Assembly (NCBI GenBank): GCA_023091735.1
Contig: JALKBU010000592.1
Coordinates: forward strand, 1 to 31,689
Origin: Trichomonas tenax
Taxonomy: Eukaryota > Parabasalia > Trichomonadida > Trichomonadidae
DNA length: 31,689 bases
Reading direction: 5' to 3'
The position numbers and the translations under genes are program-made. Numbering within the stretch: position 1 is the stretch's first letter; the number at the start of each line of letters is the position of its first letter. Below, one piece after another: positions 25,254-31,689 of the stretch. Under the pieces are notes generated by a model. That model searched no databases and was not told the DNA's origin. It saw only the letters and a list, made by a program, of their open reading frames with translations.

Positions 25254-27941
25254 ATGAAAACTTCTTTAGGGCAGGATTACTCATCCTTCCATATAGAAGC
25301 GAAAGAAACAATCATTGAATCAGATGGACAACACGCTCCTTGTTATCTCGGCGAAGAAAATCAAGCGTATGACAAGTTTTACCGTATAATCAAACAACCG
25401 ATCCAACTAACAGAAAAAATGCACGAAGTTAGGAAGGATATCTTCACGCATCGCGAGTTTGCTCAGATTTTCAATCCCGAAAAGGAAAACAAAGAGCCAA
25501 TGCCGATGCCATTAGAATTCAACTCATATAACGAATATTCGAAGGCACTCTCCGAATGGCACTACAGAAAAATTAAACAATATTCGTCCGCGCTCCTTCC
25601 AATACCAATCAGCGGCCAGTTTTACACTCCAATCAAAGCTAAAGTCTTCACGAAGGAAGAAAAAGGTAATCCTTCACGCTTCAGGACATTCAAAGCCCAG
25701 CAGTGGCCTCTTCTTCCAAACAACTACACAGAAATGCTTCAGCTCATCGAGAAAAACGAAGCAATTAATCCAGAACATGAATTTCACGAACAGTATCCAA
25801 AACGCGAAGTCATCTACATGAAGCACCACATCACCTCCTCCCCTCAGTGGATGGAACAAAGAGTTCCGCATGAACCAGTTCCTGAGTTCTATGACACATT
25901 GGAGGACTATGAACTCGCCTACAAACGCTGGGTAACAATCTCCGATGAGATGTACCATAACGAAATCCCGACAATCGAAGAAATGGAAGCAATTGCATTG
26001 ATTGATGAAGTTGAAGCAGTGCAACCGGTCAAAAAGGAGATTGTTGCTGATGTTCCTCCGTGCCTTTACGATCAGAGATTCATCGAATTCGCGAAAACTG
26101 CAACATTTACAGAATCTAAAATCCAACCGATTTTGAAGGAAATTCAAAAGCCGATTGACCAAGGTGATGAATTGGATGATGAGCACGTGTATCAGAGATT
26201 CGTTTATGGTGTTGATCCTGACAAATTCGTTGATGATATGATCAAATATGGAATGTATCAACCATCCACATCAATTCTACGTCCGTGCCATCCTGTTGAT
26301 CACTACATTTATGTGAACGGCGATGTTCAAGAAGCAGAAAAGATTTTATTGAACACATCACACATAGACTTGGATGTAATCACATCAATCATTCGCATTA
26401 TGACATCCAAAGCTGATCTCATCGAACTTCTCACATATAACGTCAATGGCACCGAAGCTTCAGAACACATATTCAAATTCTTGACAAACAAAGAAAATCT
26501 TCGCGGATTCATCGCAAGGACAGAACTTTCGCAGTCAATCAAATACGCTTCTTCTCAATTTTTGCTTGTTGTAATGGCGCAAGTCCAAGATGCGAGACCG
26601 CTCACAGTTTTGCTTGAAGACAACATTAAATTACTTCACTCTTTCGTTACCCTGCTTTGCGTGGCGTCATCTGAAGTTCACTCAAATTACAATTTATTCC
26701 AAGAGACGAATTCCGAATATGACCCGATTATTAAGGGTTATTTGTTCTCGATCATTTACGAAATCTTCTCCAAGGAGTCCGAAACATCGATCTATGATGT
26801 ATCACGTGCTTATTGTCAAAGATACAGCAACGAAATCGCAAAGCTGATCAAAGATGATACAATTCACAGCAGGATCACTTCTGATCTCAATTCCAACACT
26901 ATGAACGATGGAACAAGAGCTGCTTTGATGATTCTCAACATCAGCTCTCCACACGTTCACAGGATTTTGTTCAGTCACTCGTTCATCGAGTGGATTAATG
27001 AGATGTCGAAATTCCGCAACGGTATCATCTTCATTGAGACTCTTTCGTACTCAAACGCTTTGGATGCCCTTGCTTTACTCATGACTGGTCCATTGGGAGC
27101 AACAATCGACGGACAGATCGAGCAGTTGACAGAACAGGCATGTTATTGCATCAGGAGAATCTTGTACCACTTATTCAGCCTTTGCGAGAGAATTATGATC
27201 AACTTCAACGGTACAAACTTAGTTAAGATATTGGATAACATCTCCTCATCACAGCGCGAGTGTTTGTCTGTCTTAGTTGCACCAATCGCTCAGATCATTG
27301 TTCAGAAGAAGATGATATCCAACTACAAAGATCAGTCGCAGACATTCTTGCAAATCCTGCAGAACTCTGTGACAAAGCTGTGCAACGCTACAGCACAGTC
27401 CACACTGACACAGTTCAGGCGGCAGCTCCAAGCTTTGATGATATTGTCAAGCGAGAAGAGCTGCAGCATGGTTATGTCCAACTCAGAGACATTCATGTTG
27501 AACGTCGTTCAGCATCTGAGGTCAAACGATTCAAACACAATGTTCCTCAGCTGGGCATTCTTCGAGCTTCTTAGTAAGGACACGCACGCATTTAGACAGA
27601 TCACCGAAAAGGAGAAGATTAGGTTGGTCTTCGGTGATATCCCATCAGCTAAGTCCAACATCGCTCTCAGGAATATGCTTACTTTCTCCTTCACTCTCTG
27701 GAAGTCTGGAGATATACAGCTTATTGGGGCTTGGAACAAAGCTGTTGTTAGACCAGTTAAGGTCATTGCTTCCTGTTACATTGATAGGAAGATTAGATAT
27801 AGGAATGATAAGAGACTGCAGAGCCTCTTAGAACAATTTGTTACATCAATAAAAAAGAATAAGTCTTCAGAATTCAAGGAACTCAAGGAGGCAGTCTATT
27901 CTGTCGTGGAAGACTATGGAGGAGGAAAGCGGAAGAAATAA
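25254..27941 (+). CDS. Unrecognised 895-aa protein, probably helical-repeat
   Basis: Not assigned to a family. The N-terminal third (1-290) is charged, with many Tyr/Pro/Trp positions, including related EFNSYNEYSKALSEWHYRKI (about 89-108) and a later FYDTLEDYELAYKRW (about 217-231), which look like an internal duplication. From about 340 to 870 the text is helix-rich and resembles an ARM/HEAT-like solenoid (for example NMLTFSFTLWKSGDIQLIGA). The C-terminus is strongly basic (GGGKRKK). No signal peptide or membrane segment is visible. Codons are noticeably richer in C and G than neighbouring genes, which suggests high expression. It starts at an ATG two nt after GTGACATTTA. Candidate lineage-specific structural or nuclear protein; function not inferable. 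Confidence 0.75.
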   Translation: MKTSLGQDYSSFHIEAKETIIESDGQHAPCYLGEENQAYDKFYRIIKQPIQLTEKMHEVRKDIFTHREFAQIFNPEKENKEPMPMPLEFNSYNEYSKALSEWHYRKIKQYSSALLPIPISGQFYTPIKAKVFTKEEKGNPSRFRTFKAQQWPLLPNNYTEMLQLIEKNEAINPEHEFHEQYPKREVIYMKHHITSSPQWMEQRVPHEPVPEFYDTLEDYELAYKRWVTISDEMYHNEIPTIEEMEAIALIDEVEAVQPVKKEIVADVPPCLYDQRFIEFAKTATFTESKIQPILKEIQKPIDQGDELDDEHVYQRFVYGVDPDKFVDDMIKYGMYQPSTSILRPCHPVDHYIYVNGDVQEAEKILLNTSHIDLDVITSIIRIMTSKADLIELLTYNVNGTEASEHIFKFLTNKENLRGFIARTELSQSIKYASSQFLLVVMAQVQDARPLTVLLEDNIKLLHSFVTLLCVASSEVHSNYNLFQETNSEYDPIIKGYLFSIIYEIFSKESETSIYDVSRAYCQRYSNEIAKLIKDDTIHSRITSDLNSNTMNDGTRAALMILNISSPHVHRILFSHSFIEWINEMSKFRNGIIFIETLSYSNALDALALLMTGPLGATIDGQIEQLTEQACYCIRRILYHLFSLCERIMINFNGTNLVKILDNISSSQRECLSVLVAPIAQIIVQKKMISNYKDQSQTFLQILQNSVTKLCNATAQSTLTQFRRQLQALMILSSEKSCSMVMSNSETFMLNVVQHLRSNDSNTMFLSWAFFELLSKDTHAFRQITEKEKIRLVFGDIPSAKSNIALRNMLTFSFTLWKSGDIQLIGAWNKAVVRPVKVIASCYIDRKIRYRNDKRLQSLLEQFVTSIKKNKSSEFKELKEAVYSVVEDYGGGKRKK

Positions 27942-28165
27942 AAATTCTTTATTATTTATTTTATCAATTTCATTTTGTTTATTAAATAGTGATACAATAA
28001 TGTTTAAATAACAAAAAAATAATATATATGAAAACTGAATTCGAAAGGATTTGTAATGATTGACAGAAATTGAGCTTTGGATCATAATAATGAATATCCA
28101 GCCAATAGAGGTGAAAAAAACTGGATATATCTGTTGAATAATATCAAACAAACATAAAAAAAGTA

Positions 28166-31099
28166 TTATGAGAATTTTTCTATCTCTTTGATGATAGTTT
28201 CGCAGACTTGTAAGATCGTCTTGTTGTTCTGGAACTGTCTGGCTAAACTCTTCGCATGTCCAATAGGTGTCATTCCGTTATAAAACTTGGATAAGTCAGG
28301 TCGCTTCCTCTTGGAATTAAGAAGCTCTTTCACGATGACTGGTTCTCTGTTTAAGACGGCAATGATGAGGGCGGTTCTCGTGCCCTCATTCGTCTCTATA
28401 CCTTTGTTAGGATCAGCGTCTCTTTCTAGCAGTGCTCTGATCATTGGTAAGTTCTTAGCTTCAACTGCATAGATGAGGGGCGTCTTTCTGTCTTTGTCAG
28501 GAACTTCGACATTTGCTCCAAACTTCAGTAACTCATCGAATGTATTGATTTTGTTGGATATGATTGCATTTGAGAGTGGAACGGTGTTGTTCTTTCCACG
28601 GGAATCAACGCTCATTTTCATTACTGTGATAAGGAATTTAACGATTTCTGTATTGCCTTTTTGAGCTGCAACATGAAGCGCTGTCTGACCCTCGGCGATA
28701 ACTTCAAAGTTCGTCTCTTGAAGCCTTCTGTACATTTGAGATCCTTTGTATCGATTGTATACTTCGTTGAGGAATTTCACCTCATTCTTTAAAACGCACT
28801 CTAAAAATAAACGCTTGAAATCATCTAAACGTATTGGATCCCATTTCTCAATGACCATTTTCATCGTTTGGAACTGATTTGCAGACACAGCAGCAGATGC
28901 AGCAGTGTGGCCATGTTTCTCGACGAGATCCAAATTGCATTCCTTGTTATCAAGCAAAACTCTTAACACATTCGCGAGATTGTTCTTTGCTGCCATAATC
29001 GCTGGTGAAACTCCATCATTGTCTTGATAATTGATTGGAAATTCAGGATCTCTAACGTCATTTTCGGCTAGAGCTGCTGTCTTCTTGAAGAAGTTGGAGA
29101 ATGGTTTCTCAAATTTGTTCGATCCATGAATTTCTAATGAAGATTGGCTTGAATTGCTTGATTTTGGTGAAAGTCTTCGGGAACTATGCACTGGCATGTG
29201 AACAGGAGTATCTGATTCAACAGCAGAACTAAGCTTACTTGTGTCGACCTGCGGAGAAACAGTTTCAACTGCAGGAGGCTCTGCTTTGGCAAATCTTGAT
29301 GGATGTAAGACAAACTTATAAGAAAACTCTGTATTGAATATTTTGTCTATTTCCTCGTGATCATTTATAACAACGCATTCCTTTGCTTCGTCCATGTTAA
29401 TGTTTCTGTCCTTGCAATACTTTAATAGAAATCTGATATATTTGAAGAGTCTTTCTTTTGCAAGGAACGTGAAAATGTTTTCAGTTCCACATCTCTTTGA
29501 GCTGATCATTTTAACTTCAACCTTTGTGAAAAGATTTTCAGCAAGTCCACAGTTTAATACTGCTTCAATGTTTTGCTCGTTGTTATCAATTGCGCAAGCT
29601 TCAAAAAGTGAATTATAATTGTTTTCTGGATTTAAGCTGAGCAAATTGTATTTTTGTGATTTTGATCCAAGTTTTCTCATGCAACTTGCGAAGCACGTGA
29701 TGAAATCCGCCCTGTTCGGCTTTGAAACAAGAAAATTCATAAATGGTCTTTCGCCCTCAATTCCTGAAAATTTAGCATCATATGCTATGCATGATAACTT
29801 TAACAAATTCTTAAAAGAATTGAAGTTGTTGTTTTCGTAATACTTTTCCAGTGTTTGGATAGCATATTTCTGAAACTTTGAGCCATTTTCGTTGATAATT
29901 TTTTGTCTTCTTCTGACAGCGGAACTGTTTTCGTCGATTTTAAGATTCTCTGTATGATCATTCATGTCTGTTTCTGTCCTCTCAACCATATACTGTATTG
30001 GGCATTTGCCATCCTTATCGAAGACAATGAGTTCCATATTGACTGTCATCAGGTAATCATGAATAATTGTAATGTATTCTTCAATCTTATCATCGAAAAT
30101 GAACATCGAAGCGTAATGTAAATTATATCTTTTCTTTGAGTATTGTTTATCTAAAAGGTCAAGAGGAATGTGCTCGCTTATATATTGAACGATGTTTAAT
30201 GATGCTCCTATAACAGCGCACAAAAAGATTTTGTGGTCGCTGAGAATATTTGCGATTTCTTCAGCATCATCGTCGTCATCGTCATCAAGGTTTTCTTTAT
30301 CCTTGAACGCTTCGTATAAGACTATAAAAGACTTTAAGCTGTCGTATATGGCCGCAAATTGCATTGCTAAAATAATATCATCTTTTTCTGATCTTTTCGC
30401 TAATTCTTCTGTTATTTCATCATTATTGATTGAGGCTGAAAAGCAGACAGGAACTAACTCGCTGTTATTGCTGAATCTTGTTTCTGTATCAAAATCTTCA
30501 AAATTATTTTTCCCATCAGCAATTCTTAAATAAATTTCTGGTGGTGCAGATTCTTCATTTACGATGAAGAATTGAATTTCGAGCTCGTCGCGGATTTCTT
30601 TCGATTTGTCAGATTCAAATATATTTGTTCTTTTCAAAAAATCTGGATATTTTTCTTTAACAACATGATAAAACGACTTTAAATTCTGTTCTTGGGTAGA
30701 GCTTTCGTTGTTTTTTGAAATTTTGAGTCGATTTGATCTTTCGAAAAAATATTTTAACTTCATTGATTTAGTTAGATCACATATTTTTCTAATATTCTCG
30801 ATAGCGTGTTCGTTTAGTGTGATTTTATTGCCGCTGATAAACTCAAAAAAAATATTTAAATCGTTATTATCAATTTGCTTGAAATCTGAGTTAACTCGTG
30901 TCAAATCGATGATACACTCGTTGATTCCCAAAGCATCTTTGATGTCATTTTCTTTTACTCTCTCGAAAATTTCATCTGATATCAAAGATAGGAGAAATCT
31001 GTTAGTTTTGAACTCCCAACCGTTCATCCGAACTCTGACATCGTATCCAAGGGTGGAGTGTACAGGATTATTCACCGATAATTCGTAGTCACCACCCAT
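28166..31099 (-). CDS. BTB-like/ankyrin-repeat protein
   Basis: 977 aa. Residues about 1-120 read as a BTB/POZ-like domain (DVRVRMNGWEFKTNRFLLSL near 20-39, then a helical segment ending KSMKLKYFFE). A middle region of about 500 residues holds weak ankyrin-like helices and an Asp run (272-278). A Ser/Pro-rich linker lies at about 640-690 (HSSRRLSPKSSNSSQSS). The last 300 residues are clear ankyrin units: DGVSPAIMAAKNN, GQTALHVAAQKGNTEIVKFL, KTPLIYAVEAKNLPMIRALL and GTRTALIIAVLNREPVIVKEL. Large BTB-ankyrin proteins are abundant in trichomonads; they serve as binding scaffolds, possibly for cullin ligases. The frame extends upstream only to a TTG at 31129 through an AT-rich hydrophobic run, so I start at the ATG at 31099. 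Confidence 0.8.
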   Translation of the reverse strand: MGGDYELSVNNPVHSTLGYDVRVRMNGWEFKTNRFLLSLISDEIFERVKENDIKDALGINECIIDLTRVNSDFKQIDNNDLNIFFEFISGNKITLNEHAIENIRKICDLTKSMKLKYFFERSNRLKISKNNESSTQEQNLKSFYHVVKEKYPDFLKRTNIFESDKSKEIRDELEIQFFIVNEESAPPEIYLRIADGKNNFEDFDTETRFSNNSELVPVCFSASINNDEITEELAKRSEKDDIILAMQFAAIYDSLKSFIVLYEAFKDKENLDDDDDDDAEEIANILSDHKIFLCAVIGASLNIVQYISEHIPLDLLDKQYSKKRYNLHYASMFIFDDKIEEYITIIHDYLMTVNMELIVFDKDGKCPIQYMVERTETDMNDHTENLKIDENSSAVRRRQKIINENGSKFQKYAIQTLEKYYENNNFNSFKNLLKLSCIAYDAKFSGIEGERPFMNFLVSKPNRADFITCFASCMRKLGSKSQKYNLLSLNPENNYNSLFEACAIDNNEQNIEAVLNCGLAENLFTKVEVKMISSKRCGTENIFTFLAKERLFKYIRFLLKYCKDRNINMDEAKECVVINDHEEIDKIFNTEFSYKFVLHPSRFAKAEPPAVETVSPQVDTSKLSSAVESDTPVHMPVHSSRRLSPKSSNSSQSSLEIHGSNKFEKPFSNFFKKTAALAENDVRDPEFPINYQDNDGVSPAIMAAKNNLANVLRVLLDNKECNLDLVEKHGHTAASAAVSANQFQTMKMVIEKWDPIRLDDFKRLFLECVLKNEVKFLNEVYNRYKGSQMYRRLQETNFEVIAEGQTALHVAAQKGNTEIVKFLITVMKMSVDSRGKNNTVPLSNAIISNKINTFDELLKFGANVEVPDKDRKTPLIYAVEAKNLPMIRALLERDADPNKGIETNEGTRTALIIAVLNREPVIVKELLNSKRKRPDLSKFYNGMTPIGHAKSLARQFQNNKTILQVCETIIKEIEKFS

Positions 31100-31277
31100 G
31101 AAAAACAAAAAAATAAAAATAAAAATCAATGTATATCTTATTCATTTAATTAAGAATACTTATTCATTTTCTAATTGCTCATTGATTATTCATTAAAAAA
31201 ACAAAATTGCCAAAATCGAAATTTAATCATTTTCTATTTCTCCAAAATTTAATTGGCAAATTTTTTTTTGACTCCAA
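31100..31277. other. AT-rich spacer before the right-hand mobile element
   Basis: Promoter side of the BTB-ankyrin gene, followed by an imperfect inverted pair, ATTGCCAA near 31205 and TTGGCAAA near 31253. No gene. Confidence 0.35.
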
Positions 31278-31415
31278 GTAGTAAATGTAGGGGGTCCTAT
31301 GCCGCTTTTTGTAACTATATATAGTGGGGATAATAACTAATATATAGTAGGAAAAAAACTAAGTTAATTTTTTTATTATTTAATTTTTAATTAGTATAAA
31401 AGCAACTATATATAG
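31278..31415 (+). mobile_element. Probable terminal segment of a Maverick-like element
   Basis: Just after a T-run the sequence changes to AGTAGTAAATGTAGGGGGTC, then GCCGCTTTTTGTAACTATATATAGT and a second CTATATATAG directly before the next ATG. A G-rich patch followed by a repeated ACTATATATAG palindrome-like block leading to a gene is what an element end with its terminal gene looks like. Mavericks begin 5'-AG, which fits about 31278. The partner inverted end lies outside the window, so the boundary and the family are inferred. Confidence 0.45.
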
Positions 31416-31689
31416 ATGGTAACAATCCCACTTGAGCGAATGAATAAATACATTAAAAAGTCAATTAAAGACTTTGAAAAATCTAAAGACGAGTCAATAC
31501 CTCAACAATTAGGTCGTGGTCTAAATCCTGAATGGATTAAAGAACAATTTAAAAATGAAGGTTGCGAATTAATATCGAAATATGAAAATTGTAATTCAGA
31601 AATGACATATAAATATGATGGAAAGATGTATATAACAACATGGAAAAGATTCCAAAAAGGAAATTTTGAACATAAACGACTAAAACTTT
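31416..31689 (+). CDS. First gene of the right-hand mobile element (partial, runs off the window)
   Basis: Open from an ATG at 31416 to the window end: 91 codons, 3' truncated. Text such as NPEWIKEQFKNEGCELISKY (about 37-56) followed by a YKYDGKMYITTWKRFQKGN unit (about 68-86) resembles the small repeated 'E-G-C-E-L-L-S-x-Y...K-x-K-Y-x-x-x-G' modules found in proteins of large DNA viruses and Maverick-like elements. Those modules often sit before a nuclease or replication domain. The cysteine spacing is not enough for a firm call. The AT-rich leader CTATATATAG abuts the ATG. Confidence 0.5.
   Translation, partial: MVTIPLERMNKYIKKSIKDFEKSKDESIPQQLGRGLNPEWIKEQFKNEGCELISKYENCNSEMTYKYDGKMYITTWKRFQKGNFEHKRLKL

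Noticed and set aside
31100..31129. Hydrophobic start (signal-peptide-like) for the BTB-ankyrin protein
   Set aside because: Begins with TTG and is encoded by an A-rich leader on the other strand; the first ATG gives a cytosolic start.

Overview
The window is AT-rich nuclear DNA from a protist, most likely a trichomonad (Trichomonas or Tritrichomonas type). Four things point there. Genes are intronless and monocistronic, with start codons a few bases after Inr-like TCATTA or TCATTTT sequences. There are large ankyrin-repeat proteins. Maverick/Polinton-type DNA is present at both ends. The gene repertoire is otherwise ordinary for a eukaryote. Species assignment is an inference; no rRNA, tRNA or CRISPR array was found.

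Left end (1-2560): a decayed Maverick-like remnant. It holds a DNA polymerase B fragment with two in-frame TAG stops, a truncated small gene facing it, a 72-nt leader present as inverted copies ahead of both, a double-hairpin foldback element and a separate strong hairpin. Right end (from about 31278): the apparent terminal segment and first gene of another mobile element, which runs out of the window.

Between them lie cellular genes: an RBBP9/YdeN-like serine hydrolase (3083-3652, +), a broken ankyrin gene (4645-5112, -), a BAR/F-BAR-like protein with a divergent SH3 end (5775-6857, -), a RING-finger protein (7640-8425, -) head-to-head with a PNGase-like protein (8867-9994, +), a Rab GTPase (10492-11082, -), a CDK-like kinase (11813-12727, -), a Ras/Rap GTPase (14601-15215, -), an unrecognised protein (16355-16981, +), an RNF216/TRIAD3-like RBR ubiquitin ligase (17175-18893, -) divergent from an importin-beta-like HEAT protein (19321-22191, +), a Trm11 tRNA methyltransferase (22643-23992, +), two gene relics (24052-25165, -), a large unrecognised protein (25254-27941, +) and a BTB-like/ankyrin protein (28166-31099, -). 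Several reading frames extend upstream of the first ATG only through GTG or TTG codons; starts are given here at ATG.

The most notable points are as follows. The PNGase-like protein has lost the catalytic Cys and His while keeping the fold, the Asp and the zinc cysteines. A recurrent promoter motif TTTAC(A/G/T)TGTCA and a start-proximal GTGACA element lie ahead of many genes and look different from the published trichomonad Inr, M3 and M5. Two previously functional genes survive only as relics between Trm11 and the 895-aa gene. The mobile-element remnants show inverted leaders and foldbacks. Three ubiquitin/ER-quality-control type genes (RING, PNGase-like, RBR) occur in one window, two of them sharing a promoter region, but no dedicated new system is demonstrated.
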